NCBI GenBank assembly: GCA_021018815.1 | Contig: JAITYX010000063.1 | Span: forward strand, 2,345,501 to 2,409,500 | Length of the DNA: 64,000 nucleotides | Direction: 5' to 3' | Source: Talinum fruticosum | Lineage: Eukaryota > Streptophyta > Magnoliopsida > Caryophyllales > Talinaceae | Part shown: positions 12,545 through 25,214 of the stretch, piece by piece | Numbering within the stretch: position 1 is the first letter of the stretch | Layout of the letters: each line of letters opens with the position of its first letter | Made by a program: the position numbers and the translations under genes | The notes under the pieces: model-generated | What the model saw: only the letters and a program-made list of their open reading frames with translations | What the model was told of the DNA's origin: nothing | Database searches by the model: none

Positions 12545-15500
12545 ATGAACGGCGGCGGCGGTAGGGACGAGGAGAAGGCGGAGGATCACCTCGAAGATGA
12601 GGCTCTCACGGAGGGCGCCTCCGTCGAGAAGATCTTCGCGCAGCAAGAGGTGCCGGAGTGGCGCCAACAGCTAACTGTCAGGGCCTTCGTGGTCAGCTTG
12701 ATTCTCAGCATTCTCTTCACCTTCATCGTCATGAAGCTCAACCTCACCACCGGAGTTATCCCCTCACTCAACGTCTCCGCCGGCCTCCTAGGGTTCTTCT
12801 TCGTCAAAACATGGACTAAACTCCTCGAGAAAGTCGGACTCCTCAAGCAGCCCTTCACTCGCCAGGAGAATACCGTCATTCAGACCTGCGTTGTCGCCGC
12901 CTCTGGCATCGCATTCTCTGGTTCGTTCTCTTGATTCTCTGTTTTTTCCTTTCTTTATGATTGCGATTTTTTATTATCTGTGAGTTTAGTTCAGAATCGA
13001 ACAAGAGTCTGGACTTTTTGCAGCTTCTATTTTGAGTTAATTTCGCCCTAGAAAAGTTTTTATGTTTTAAAGTTTTCGATGGAATTGAATTATTTAAAAG
13101 ATCTTTTTCCACCAGGTCCTAAAAGCGATGAATTTTACTGTTAGAATAAGCATAAACAACAGAGAAAAGAGCAAAAAGATCACTTTTCAGAAACGGAAAG
13201 AGAATCACTACAGTGATTTTGTGCAATCTTTTTCATAAAAATTCTTTTCATCTTATAAAATAGACGGCAGATTTGGATGAGGACGAAGGGCCTTTACATT
13301 ATGGAAACAAATTTGAACTTTTAGGTAAAAAAAATTGCCCAGCTGTTGATGACACGTGAGAGTTACCCCATAATCACCTTATTTAATCTAATCGACAAAT
13401 AGTGATTAGTGCAAGTAGATTTAATTATTTTAATAATTGAGATTCGTAGGCATGCTTGATCCGTCATTATTGAAGATTCAGTAAAGGGTAAGTGGAGATT
13501 GGAATGGAGTGAAGTGGACCGGGCTGAGATTCGAAGGGTTGGAGAGAGAGAGAGAAAAAGAAAGGGTTGAACTTTGAAGTGGAAGGGACCTCTGAAAAAA
13601 AAAAAGATAGAATATAGATGTTCTGTATTTTGGTATTGATTGAGACTCTTAACAGCTTCGCCGGGTCTTATGCGTTCTCATTAAGGGATCAGTGATTCAG
13701 CATGCAGCATTGGAAAATACCAATTTCTGAATAGTATAACATGTTACGTAAAATGACTTGTGTATATGGTTTTGTGGGGCCCACAAATAGATTTAGAATG
13801 AGGACAATAATAACCCCATAAAAACAAAGTTGCAACAGATTAGCATGACTTAAGGTTTGTGCAAGGATGGGTGAATGACATGGTGTGAAGTCACACAGCC
13901 TTGATTCATATTGGTTTGTTTCTCTTTTACTCTTTCTCCCTTTTTTTGGCGTTGTAAATTTACTTGTTGTCCCGGGGTTGGAGAGTTTGCGTATGGAGTA
14001 TAGATTCAAAAACTTCTATGGTCATGGTCAGACCTTGTTATTGGAGGTATACTGGTATTCTGAATTAGTATGGGATAACATCTTGACTTATTTAGATTCA
14101 TTGGTAAACCAATACAATCTCAGTCAACCAAGAAAAATGGTGGATGGCTGTGGATGCAAATGGATAAAGGAAGCATGAGATGTATTTTATGATTTCCATA
14201 TAGGTTGACTACTCATTTTTGCTGCTCTAATTCTAGGGTTTAATTGTTAATGGAAGATATTAATGCATATATGTGTGTGTGTGTGCGCACGTGTGTGGAG
14301 GATAAATAGTTACATGGAGGCGCTATGAAACAAAGGCCTTTCTTTTTAAAAAAAAATTGAACTCCAATTAGATTGATGTACTTCTCCCTGTCCTTATACC
14401 AATATTCTTTGCGACTTAAAAATTGGCAATTAGTGGCTTTATTAAACAAAAATAGCTACAAACAAGTATGGTTCTCACATCAAAGTGGGATTTTGGCGAT
14501 CAAGATGTATACAGCTTGGCCTCTAATAACTAGATTTGGTTGTTCCTGAAGATTTGGAAACAACATTGGTAGGTGCATTATTTGCATCAGAGACTTAAAA
14601 AATGGAATCTATGTGACTATGTTCACTCAATGCAGTGGTTGTTGCACTGCCTTTTCAATTCTTTAAAATATAATAAGAGGATCAGTTTTTTTTTTTTTTT
14701 TTTGTTGAAGAGTATAATAACTGACTTATCTCTGCCTTTCCCTTCTCCCCTGCCCTCCACATCTCCTTGTATTTTTAACATTTATAGTTGGCATAATGTT
14801 GATAGAGCTTAACAACAACTATTTTTTGGAATGGAACTCAAATTTCACAAGCTTTATTTTCACTGTAGCTCTCTAATGCTTTAAAATTGCAGCCTGTGCT
14901 ACATTGTTTTATTAGCATTGGTTACTAATATTCATGATTGTTCCTTCAGTCAAAGCTTTTAATAGTTCTCTATTCTGACTTGATGCAATTTATCACATTC
15001 ACATTTGCCTTCATCTTTGTATTCAAGTACCTTGGTTTAGCGTTCTTCACCCGTGATTGCAGGTTGTGGTGAACTGTGTACTTTCCGGCATTGATACTGC
15101 TAGGACTCATAACGATTTGATTGTTTGTTCTTTATTTGTTTGTTTGTAAATATGTTACATTTTGATGCGACTGTCTGTGTGCTTAATTGAGTATATATGC
15201 TCAACAGGGGGCTTTGGCAGTTATATCTTTGGCATGAGCGAAAAAATTGCCAAGCAGGGTGAGAATGCCTACATAATGGATGTCAAGAACCCACAACTAG
15301 GATGGCTAATTGGATTTCTCTTTGTTGTGAGCTTCCCTGGTCTATTTTCGGTTGTCCCCCTCCGGAAGGTATGTGTTTTTCTGCACATGTCGCATTTCTT
15401 TATTTGGATTTTGGATGCTAAAATTTATGCAACTTGCTCCTGCCCATACAACTTAACGTTTGATGTTAGTTTGGTTCTGAGATCTCCTTCACTTCTCCTG

Positions 15501-18142
15501 GAAATATCGTTGTTCACATGTTGTGTCTCATTCTAGCCCATATGGAACAATGTATTCAGTAATTGAGAACATATGATGTGCATTGAATATCTTGCTTGTA
15601 GCCCCCCTTCTTTTGCCTCCTAATTTCTGCGATAGTGACTTGCTCCATGCCTTCCTGTCCACAATCTCCTCTCCCTGATAAACTTTTGCTATGTGTGCTT
15701 ACTGTTTTATGGCGGTCTTTTGCCCCTGTGCAATATCGATAATTCACCCTAAAGTAATGAGGCACCCTAATTTTTGGCTTTCTGTCACTTGTCATTTTGC
15801 CTCTCCTTAGGTCAAAGAATTATAAGTAAACTGGAGGGTGATTTGGAAAGTGTTCTCTTTCTTTACTCTTCTACAATTTTTGGTGAGACCCTCAGTACAT
15901 TTTATCAATTGCATTCTAGTCCAAAATCTGTACCAATGCCAAGGATCATAGAGCATTATGCCCTTGCTCTTTTGTTGGTACTTGAGAATTGAAAGTCAGA
16001 CATACTCTAAGCTTTATTTGTTTTTTGATTTGATTCGAAGATTTAATTATATGCGCGCGCACGCACGCACACACACATACACACATTTGCATTCAGTTAT
16101 GTGATTGTGGATGACTAATATCTATCATTCAAAGTGTGGATTTGATACTATTATGTTATTGATCTTTTTGTTATCCTTTTCCACACTGCAGATCATGATT
16201 ATTGATTTCAAACTTATATATCCAAGTGGCACTGCAACTGCCCACCTTATCAACAGCTTCCATACCCCCAAGGGTGCCAAACTAGCCAAGTAAGGACATA
16301 ACCTGCTTCAACTTGCTATGCTTGCTACACAGCAGACCATAGCAATTGACTCTCTCCTTGCTTTTCTTGTTCAATAATAACAGGAAGCAGGTGAAGGCAC
16401 TGGGAAAATTCTTCTCATTTAGCTTCTTGTGGGGTTTCTTCCAGTGGTTCTTCACTGGAGGAGATGATTGTGGATTTCAGAATTTTCCAACTTTTGGTCT
16501 GAAAGCATTTGAGAACAAGTACGTATAGAAACTTATTTTGCCTCTGGACTCTTGAGGCCATTTGTTTTTACAATTTTATTGACTTTTAACTATTGTCTCT
16601 CGAAGGCTTTCTATTGGATAATGTTCAAAATGACTCTCTAGTATGTAACATCTTAAATAATTATACTTGGGTTGACAAATGAAAAGACAGTTGATCTGAT
16701 CACCGACGAACTGCATTACCTGCATCTTAATATGCCAGAATGAATTCGTTTGACATGTGAGTTTTTGTCCCTTTCCTACAATGGAAATGCAGGTTCTACT
16801 TTGATTTCTCGGCAACTTATGTCGGTGTGGGCATGATATGCCCTTATCTCATTAATATATCTTTGCTAGTTGGAGCTGTTCTATCTTGGGGTATCATGTG
16901 GCCCCTCATACACACTAGGGAAGGTCACTGGTATGAAAAAGGGCTCAGTTCTGGAAATCTTCACGGCTTGCAAGGCTACAAGGTAAGTATCAATTTCCTA
17001 GTTCTTAAGATCAAGATGCTGCATTGAGTGCCAATGGAAATTATATTTCTGTAATTGTGGCAGGTTTTTGTAGCCATTGCCATCATCCTTGGGGATGGAC
17101 TCTACAATTTCGTCAAAGTCTTTGGTCACACCATGATTGGTTTGTCCAGGCAGCTATGTGCCAAGGACCCAGGTTCTATTCTTCCTTCTGATAGTCTCAA
17201 CACCACTGAGGTATCAGAATCTCGATCATTTGATGATCAACGTAGAAGAGAACTTTTTCTGAAGGACCAAATCCCAACATGGGTTGCCCTGGGTGGCTAT
17301 GTTGCAGTTGCTGTTGTGTCCATAATCACACTTCCACACATCTTCCACCAACTCAAGTGGTACCATGTCCTCGTCATGTATGTCATTGCACCGGCATTAG
17401 CATTTTGTAATGCTTATGGATGTGGGTTGACCGACTGGTCTTTGGCGTCCACCTATGGCAAGTTGGCCATCTTTGTTATTGGGGCATGGGCTGGTGCACA
17501 TCATGGTGGAATTATTGCCGGTCTAGCAGCCTGTGGTGTCATGATGAACATTGTTTCCACAGCTTCTGACCTTTCCCAAGATTTTAAAACTGGTTACATG
17601 ACATTAGCTTCACCACGGTCGATGTTTGTGAGTCAGGTTATTGGAACTGCCATGGGCTGTGTCATCTCTCCCTGTGTCTTCTGGCTTTTCTACAAGGCTT
17701 TCCCTGATCTCGGGAAAGCGGCTCTGCATATCAAGCTCCATATGCTTCCGTCTACCGAAGTATTGCTGTTCTTGGGGTTGAGGGATTTAGCTCATTGCCA
17801 AAGCATTGTCTTGTTTTGTGTTGCATATTTTTCTTTGTGGCAATGGCGATCAACGGGATCAGAGATGCCGTAGGGAAAAAGTGGTCAGGGTTTATACCAA
17901 TCCCAATGGCCATGGCAATTCCTTTCTACATAGGAGGCTATTTTGCCATCGATATGTGTGTTGGAAGCTTGATTCTTTTCATATGGCGGAAGATGAACAA
18001 GGCCAAGGCCGATGCATTTGCTCCTGCCATCGCTTCTGGATTGATTTGCGGGGATGGAATTTGGACATTGCCTAGTTCAATTCTTGCCTTAGCTGGTGTT
18101 AACCCGCCCATTTGCATGAACTTCACTCCAGGGGGAAAATGA
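12545..18142 (+). CDS. YSL7: Yellow Stripe-Like oligopeptide-family metal transporter, six exons
   Basis: OPT-superfamily membrane transporter, YSL branch, closest by motif to the YSL5/7/8 clade. YSL proteins carry metal-nicotianamine or small peptide substrates across membranes. Exons by GT/AG borders and frame: 12545-12920, 15208-15368, 16192-16289, 16384-16518, 16793-16982, 17064-18142. The acidic N-tail is followed by a conserved core: [121 protein letters not shown] and [14 protein letters not shown], with many hydrophobic segments. The frame slips by one base at 17712-17717 (GGGAAA) and then continues as YSL sequence to the stop. Exons sum to 2039 nt; one restored base gives 2040 nt, 679 residues, normal for the family. 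I therefore call it an intact gene with a probable one-base consensus error. The symbol is by clade resemblance; YSL5 or YSL8 is not excluded. Confidence 0.93.
12921..15207 (+). other. Intron 1 of the YSL gene (2.29 kb)
   Basis: Bounded by G|GTTCGT and TCAACAG|GGGG; the join restores AFSGGFGSY. It holds a GT repeat at 14272-14295 and a T run near 14689-14703. Open frames within it, such as 13885-14178, have no family resemblance. Confidence 0.85.
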
Positions 18143-19089
18143 AGGTGATTGATCTCTCCCAAGGAAATATCAACTTATTTTTAGGATTGTCACAGTAATT
18201 GTAGATTCTTCTAGCTATTTCAGGTGTCCAAAAATTGGTATATTTTTGTGAATTGTGAATGTTAGGCAGGGATCTCTCTCTTGTGGTGAACAATCACCCA
18301 AAAAAAAAAAAAAACTAATATGAGTGGCTATATCTGTTTTAAACACTTGGTTTGAATATAGTCTTCCCCTTCCCCATCGCTGATTTCAGTAATTACTGGT
18401 TGGTTTGTGTTTTTTAATTCAATTTAGACTTGTAACAGAAAGTGCCGATGAGGGTTTGGTTCATATGTGGTTTATGTTCACCTAAGTTCACCCAAAATTC
18501 GTAGAACTCCTATCCTCTAGGTTCGCTGTCTATCATGGTAAAGCAGAGTGGGTATGAACTGCACACGCGGGGTTTCTAGCTATTATAATGGCATTTGTTT
18601 CTCTAAATAGACCTGAAAAGCAGGTCATTCGGTTTGAATACTGGTCGGATTAACTTCGGATCAAGTTATGTTGGACAATGTATGAGCTAGCAAGTAATAC
18701 GGAAAGGTAATTACAGTAACTAATTGATGGTGCTTCGGGAACATTACTCCTCCCAAACTTCATATCGAAGAACAATTGTTGAAAGGTCTAACTCTAACCC
18801 CATTAATAGACATGAAATGTTTATCCTCAACTCAAGCGAATCCCCACTCCCTTTGTCAACACATGTTTCTTCCACTATAATTGCTATGTCTTGGTAGCTG
18901 GTAGCTTCTAATGATTCTCCTGTGACCGTTAGTCAATTTGGTGGACTTGCGCAGTTATCAAACTCATCTCGAGTGTCAATAGAATCGAGCTCCACTTAGA
19001 AGTGACCGATTTCAGATTTTTAGGTATCCGATCAATAATTTGGGAACTCAAATTGGAGCTAGCCACAGATCACCAATCTGGATATGGTC
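18143..19089. other. YSL 3' UTR and intergenic DNA
   Basis: The 3' UTR should start at 18143; an A run at 18300-18314 may mark the transcript end region. The rest shows no gene. Confidence 0.4.
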
Positions 19090-20215
19090 CTCCTTGGAGT
19101 ACAAGTTACCTGTACTCCAAACCCATTTTAGTGATAAAAATACAACCTAATTTTAGCCCAATCCAATTATGAACATTTGTACACCAATTCATAATAGTTT
19201 GTACACCAATTATTAAATCTTTTATAAACGAAATTCTTAACAGTTGTGCACGAATTCTTCCACATTGTACACTAATTTACAACCATTTGTACACCAGTTG
19301 TTAACCATTTGTACGTCAATTGATAACCATTTGTACACAAATTCTTCACCTTTTGTACACGAAATTCTTAACGAGTTGTACATGAATTTTTACACATTAT
19401 ACATCAATCCATAACCATTTGTACACCAGTTCTTAACCATTTGTACACCAATTCATAATCATTTGTATACCAATTAATATCCGTTTGTACACTAATTCTT
19501 AACCCTTGTACACCAATTAAAATCAATTAAGAAAATAAATGTTATACATCAATTAATAACCATTTGTACACCAATTCATTACCATTTGTCCACAAGTTCT
19601 TAACCTTATGTACACTAAAGGGGAGGGAATTATTGAGGCAATCGTGAGATACCAGCGAAAAAAGAGACAGATGAAGGGAATAGAATTGATATTTGACTCA
19701 AGCAAAAGAAAATAATATCGGTTAAGATCGAATAATTGAATGTGCCCGCCCTCCGAATCCGATCCGTAGACTTGCTTTACTATTACAATAAGGACCATCG
19801 AGATCCGAACACCATCCCTATCCTATCTCTCGTCCAGTGAAACCCTTAGCCGGCTTCCTCAATAACACAACATCCTCCATTCTCTTTCAAAACTAGATCT
19901 GAACCCCGGTTTTCCTGCGATTTCTTCCAAGAAATTCGTAGATCCAAACAACTACGAGAGAGCTACGAGTTGATATGTGAGAAACGAATCTCGAATCCGA
20001 GATAAGAGTGAGATTAGAGAGAGAGAGATAGAGATAGAGAGAGAGAGAGAGAGTAGGACTCCGAGAACCTGAGATGAGGAAGAGATGGGGGTGGGGGCGG
20101 TCGCGAAAGAAGGGGGTAGGGTAAAAAGCAAACGAAATTACAAATTACACCGGGAGTATATTAGAATTTTCCACGGATCACACCTGGGAGCAATATACCC
20201 AAGGGAGAGTGCTGT
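19090..20215. mobile_element. Candidate non-autonomous DNA element carrying a minisatellite
   Basis: The left end CCTCCTTGGAGTAC and the reverse complement of the right end, CTCTCCCTTGGGTATA, are weakly inverted. Between them are the 21-22 bp minisatellite and a more GC-balanced segment (19620-20130) with (GA)n at 20013-20053. That segment could be captured gene DNA read on the minus strand. Boundaries and class are tentative. Confidence 0.3.
19165..19617. repeat. Degenerate 21-22 bp minisatellite, about 20 units
   Basis: Unit consensus approximately CATTTGTACACCAATTCATAAC, seen about twenty times with frequent point changes (TACACGAAATTCTT, TACATCAATCC). No open frame runs through it. Confidence 0.9.
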
Positions 20216-20401
20216 CTAAGACAAGCTAGGTTTTTAGCCTTTTCCCAACAAGCTCATACACCATAAAAGCAACCCCCTGGTGCTACAAGAGGTCGATCGT
20301 CCGCATGATCAGTCAACCTTAACGAGGATTCTAACCTCCAAATTTTGCATGGAAGTTCTTTAAGGTGTCCTCTAACGGGGGATTACAAGCATTTTTATTC
20401 T
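20216..20401. other. Short spacer between elements
   Basis: Ordinary-complexity DNA without a supported ORF, immediately left of the TGTGACGCCCC terminus at 20402. Confidence 0.3.
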
Positions 20402-20734
20402 TGTGACGCCCCTAATTTGATCATTATTAAACTTACTCATTAAATAAGCACATTATAATAAGGCGAACAGTAAAACCAAGTCATGTAAGGGGTGTTACCG
20501 TCTTCCCTCTTCGATAGACTAGGCTAAACCTTAAAATGGAATAACATAGTAATCATTTTAATTTGCATGAAACACTTAAACTTAAAATTTCATAACACCA
20601 TAACCGATGCTTACATTAGTTACAAGTTCTTTGTTCTCCAAAAGACACTTTACCATTTTAACCAAAAGTACCCATCAACTTGGATAACACTCTATAAGAG
20701 AACCGATTCTATAAAAACTTTTGGATTAAAAGTC
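20402..20734 (+). mobile_element. Left part of an older LTR-like element interrupted by the solo LTR
   Basis: Starts TGTGACGCCCCTAATTTGAT, matching the type of terminus seen at 20735 and 33618 (TGTAAC/TGTAAT followed by a CCC-rich motif). It is cut at 20734 by the element at 20735-23224, and its continuation should lie at and beyond 23225. Its far end was not found. Confidence 0.45.
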
Positions 20735-21049
20735 TGTAACAACCCGACCCTAAATCACATTATTTATTTTATTAATTACACTATTTATATAATTGAGCGC
20801 GTGCACTTCAATTCTATATTTTGTATTTACATTATCCTTATACATGTGTTATGCGATTAAGGCGACGGAGTGACCCTAATAAAAATCTCATAATAAGATT
20901 ATAATTTGTGAACATCATTATTAAAATAAAATTAACAAGTAACAATAAAAGAAAATAAAATAAATAAATAAATCAAAATAATAAAATAAACAAACCAGAT
21001 TTTATTGAGGAAAAATCCGGAAACGGAATTTTCCGGAAAAAAAAGATAA

Positions 21050-21403
21050 ATGAGTTGGGACTTCGGTCGTGCTTCCCCTGCCTCCCCCTGCCTCTGCCTG
21101 CCTCACCTCCTTCCTGTTGTCGTCGTACAGTCCGGCCACCGGACGCCACCAACGCCGGCCGAAGCCGGCGCTAGGCGCCGCCGGCAGCGCCCTCTCACTC
21201 TCTCTCGCGCCCTTGCTTTCCCTCTTTCTTTCCGCGCGCCCTGTTCCCCTGCTCTCCAGCCGCATCACTTAACAGCTAGCCACCAACCGCAGCGGCCGCC
21301 GGAGTCGGTCGCCGTCCCCCTGCTCAATGGTCGCCGGCGCTGCCGCCACGCACCACCACCGCCCTCGCTCTTGCTCTTGGCTTCAATCTCTACGAATTCG
21401 AAG
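21050..21403 (+). other. GC-rich exon-like segment inside the solo LTR
   Basis: An abrupt GC-rich block in an AT-rich element, Pro/Ala/Ser-rich in all frames, ending with a canonical donor AAG|GTAAAA at 21403/21404. An open frame of 121 codons starts at 21050, but the composition alone keeps frames open. It may be a spliced 5' leader exon of LTR-driven transcripts or captured host sequence. Comparable blocks occur at 34028-34333 and 36909-37190. Confidence 0.4.
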
Positions 21404-22439
21404 GTAAAACCCTAAACCATAAATTATCAAGTTCATTATTTATTTGAACAATTGTAGTTGTAAATTGAAGTATATGATTAGAAATATATTTGTGGAGTGA
21501 ATTTAAAGATTAATTTGGGAAAATCCGAATTGGTGTGAATAATCGAGATGTGGTATCTTAATGGATTGGTTGTGTATTGTATGAATGAGAACGAATGTGA
21601 TTCTCATGGGGAGATTATGAATTAGTGAATGAGTTTGGGAGATGTTTTATTATAGAATTGAGGAAATTGATGGATTTGTTATATGTTAGGAATGGTTAAA
21701 TTGAGCAAACAAAGGGGAATGTGTAAGTAGAAGTGTGAGAAAAATTTGAACTTTAAGTATACCAAATTGAGGTTGTGAATGTGGATTCTGTAGAGGAAAT
21801 AATGCTTAAGCCCTTAAAGTGGTATATGTATGAACTTTAGGCAATTCGGCAAATTGTGAAACCTTCCTATGGAAAGGCATTTGACGGATTAATTAACCAC
21901 TTGACTATGAGTTCGAAGTACGAGAGAAGGGAGAAGTGGGGAATGAATTAAAAATAAGTGTTTGTGCATATATATGTACACCATTTTCAATCCAAGTCAA
22001 CTAACAAATCGAATCACACCAACATCATTGGGTATTTAGTTAGCCTAATCAACCTCTTTAATTAATATAAATTGTATTCAATAATTGAAACGGAATCAAC
22101 GCAAGTAAAGTCGAGTAATACAAACATTAGTTTAATCGATTTTCATACGAATATAGGAAATGAAATAAATTGTTAAAGCTTATACAAACTCAAGCATTAA
22201 AACTCAAGAAAACATTATTAACCCTAGAAATCCATTTTAAACGGAACCGAGGCCACTTCCGTTGCCGAATAGCCAGTGACTCAAATTTCTGCAAAAGGGG
22301 AGAAACAAATATTCTCGGTTCGAGTACGTTCATTGCTCGTACCTTTCGAAAACTCACATGTTTCATCAAATCTCAACATTTCTCATATATGCAACTAATA
22401 ATGAATCATTTGCAAATCAAGTTTTGCCACTTAATCAAG

Positions 22440-22515
22440 TGGTCCCCACCCAATCATCAATTATCGGGGCTTATGCCCATCAATTATCAATCATCGGGGC
22501 TTATGCCCAACCCGC
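22440..22515. repeat. Short tandem repeat inside the solo LTR
   Basis: The block ATCGGGGCTTATGCCCA occurs twice within about 50 bp, separated by CAATTATCAAT-type spacers. A purely local duplication. Confidence 0.7.
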
Positions 22516-23224
22516 GCGACTTCAACTCGGGTTCTCGGTCGGCCGGGAGGCGTGCACCTTACTAAGATCGTATCAATTATCAAGGGGTTCCACTTTCGGA
22601 TAATAACCGGCAAGCAAGTTTTACTTATGTTCTCTCCCCCGATTTCAAACTAAAATGAATTGAAATGCGCGCGCTCAATTAAAATATTTTTCAAAGTTGT
22701 TTTACGATGCAGGAATGTTCGTATCGAGTTTCGACTCATTCTTCGAAATATTTTACTTGTTTTTATTTTAGGAAGAAGCATTGGTGAACAATCAACCATT
22801 TACCAAGTCCGACGAAGGCAAACCTTAGTCAGCCACGTTGCATCTGCGATTACGAAGGTGCATAGACGCTCACGAGTGATTTTACCCTCAACTAGGGTTT
22901 AGGTATGACCTTGGGAATTATTATACATTGTACATTATCTTGTGGATTAGACAAAAGTCTAGGTTGTATAAATATTATATTGCTAAACCCGTAAACCGTA
23001 TTTTGGGATGATATAGCTACTTGGGTAATAAGTAGTTACTCCTAACAGACATTTTTGAAATATAACCGTGGATGCCCAAACCGTATTTCATTTTATTTCA
23101 ATTATTTAGCCTTGTCTTATTTTTAGGACGGCGGTAACGCCTTCGATTGTTACCTTCCGCTGCGACCTTACGTAATAGTCCCTAATGAAGGGATTATTAA
23201 GTAATGGTGATTGAGGGCGTTACA

Positions 23225-25214
23225 AAAGCCAAGCCATCAAAAACTAATTATAATATAATTAGGAGTGAAAGTCAAACTATGGTCACTGTTTTGAGTAAGT
23301 ATTTTATGATTTCTTTGCCCTGTCACTTCTTGTTAGACGTTAGCATGCTTTTATTTCCCTAAAAACAATTAAGAAAACATAAAACTAAGAATGAGCCATA
23401 AGTCCGAGCATGTTACCCTTGCAATGTAAAAATATATTTATAAGAGCAAGTGAGCGCGAGCAAATATTCAAAGTCGGTTTCAAAAGTTATTCATATGTAA
23501 AAATGTAGTAAATTTATTAAGCATTCATTCTTGGATTAATTTAGGACTTGTATGAACAGAGCGATTACCATGGTGATTATATGTGAGATTGCCATATATG
23601 CATATAAACAATTTATTTATCATGATCGATCAAGGAGACCCTTGTGAACTATAACCGTGATCTGTAAGTATATCCGTGATTAATTCACTGTGAATTGTGA
23701 AGTGGGTCCTAATGGTTTCAATGATTAAATTAAACTGTTAAACTCATTAATAAAGTTCAACATTTCGGAAAGGTACAACTAATAATGTACCTTGATACTA
23801 TCTTTTACACCCCTACTCGAATCATTTTTTTTGTGTTTGCAAGCTAACCTTCATTAGTTTTCAGACTCTAATAACAATATACGATTTTATAATTGTCAAA
23901 AACTTATGAACTAGTGAACTATAATTATAGATTTGTTTTATAGAGTTAGATATTTCAATAAATTTCCTTTTTGCTTCCTTCTTATTATATTATTTAAATT
24001 CATTTGAGCTTCGAATTTCATACGATCTTATGAAGTTCAATTTCCCTTCTTTACTCAAATTTAATTTATTTTTCAATTATCTAATTTACCCAACTCGATT
24101 CAATACTCGATTTTCTTTTTAAACTCATGTCACATTTTAAATAATATATGAAACTCTTATTAAATCGTGAATTATTTTTGTTTCTCAATAAATTAGCCTA
24201 CTTCTCAACACGTTTTTACCCAATCACAATTTTCATTATCAAGACTTCAAATAAGGTTCCCAATTCACATCATCAATAAATTTTTCCATTCATATTTCTA
24301 TCATTAGGCTAATTCTAGGCTATTTTTAATTAAGTTAATTCTCATGACTTACCCATGAGTTAATTAAATTCCTAACCTTCCCAAAATATCATCATTTTTA
24401 CAATGATTTAATTTTTGCACAAACTCAAAAAAATGCCCTCACACAAATTTGACTTCATCAATTATCTAATATCAACCTTTTATGTATATTAACCCAATTT
24501 ACATCCATATTTATATTTCAAATTTTCTCCAATATTTCGCTTCTAATCCTACCATAAATAATCTCCCAACTCATATTTCCTCTTCTAATAATTCACTTTA
24601 AACCTAAATAATTAAATTTACTTTAAAATAAAAGTTGGAGAAATTACCTAATTTAAGAGGTGGAAAAACATGGTGGTGGCACTGGCGGCAGGGCAGCAGT
24701 ACAGCTGGCAGCAGCAGGGAAAGTGAAAGAACAAAGAAAGTATGGGCTTGTGTGTGTGAGTTTTGCTTGGGCCTTGACAATTCCAGCGACCCCCTGCTTT
24801 TAATTTATAGGCCCATCATGCTAATTCATTTTTTTCTTCCTCTTTTTTTCTTTTTTTTTTTGTCTAATCAAATTAGTTCATATTTATTTTATTTAACTAT
24901 ATGGATAACTTTTAGCCAGACAAATGCATAAGTTTAAATCACATTCTTTTTCTCTCTTTTTTTTTTCTTAATCACTAAACAATCCATAAATTTCATGCTC
25001 AAAATATGTGTTGTTTATGTGTGTGTCCTCGGAAGCATTTATAAATTCATAAAAAAGTAAGTTATTTAATTTCCATACATCTCGAAATGTTTATAATTTC
25101 ACGTTGCTCACTGATCTACCATACAATATATTTTACAATTAGTATAAAGCTAAAAATAACTAAAATAATTTAATTCGAACATTGTCTGTATTAGGGAAAC
25201 TCATTTGGGCCATT
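23225..25214. other. Repeat-derived intergenic DNA to the right of the solo LTR
   Basis: Probably begins with the continuation of the element started at 20402. A GC-rich block at about 24650-24790, read on the minus strand, ends in an exon-like GTAATTTCTCC donor near 24645. That recalls the leader blocks of the LTR family in reverse orientation, but no terminus was found. No host gene is recognised. Confidence 0.35.

Larger units (their letters stand above)
20735..23224 (+). mobile_element. Solo long LTR (2.49 kb)
   Basis: Begins TGTAACAACCCGACCC and ends GAGGGCGTTACA, giving TGTAAC/GTTACA inverted ends. Flanks AAAGTC and AAAGCC are a one-mismatch candidate target duplication. No gag, protease, reverse transcriptase or integrase frame lies inside, and no second copy of the ends is adjacent, so it fits a solo LTR. 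The first 150 bp recur inverted at about 36735-36908, and the last 110 bp match the end of the composite at 40049 around GGCGGTAACG and CCGCTGCG. Probably Ty3-type or a large non-autonomous derivative. Confidence 0.7.

Noticed and set aside
13885..14178. 97-codon frame inside YSL intron 1
   Set aside because: Lies wholly within an intron defined by matching exon frames, with no family resemblance.
19165..19617. Regular spaced repeats considered as a CRISPR array
   Set aside because: Units are degenerate and contiguous without unique spacers, and the genome is a plant's; it is a minisatellite.
21403..21420. AAACCCTAAACC resembling plant telomere repeat
   Set aside because: Only one to two units; common next to plant first exons and not a telomere array.
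24635..24931. 98-codon plus-strand frame starting in a GC-rich block
   Set aside because: Repetitive Gly/Trp/Ser-rich start followed by low-complexity Phe runs; fits a repeat-derived block read in a chance frame.
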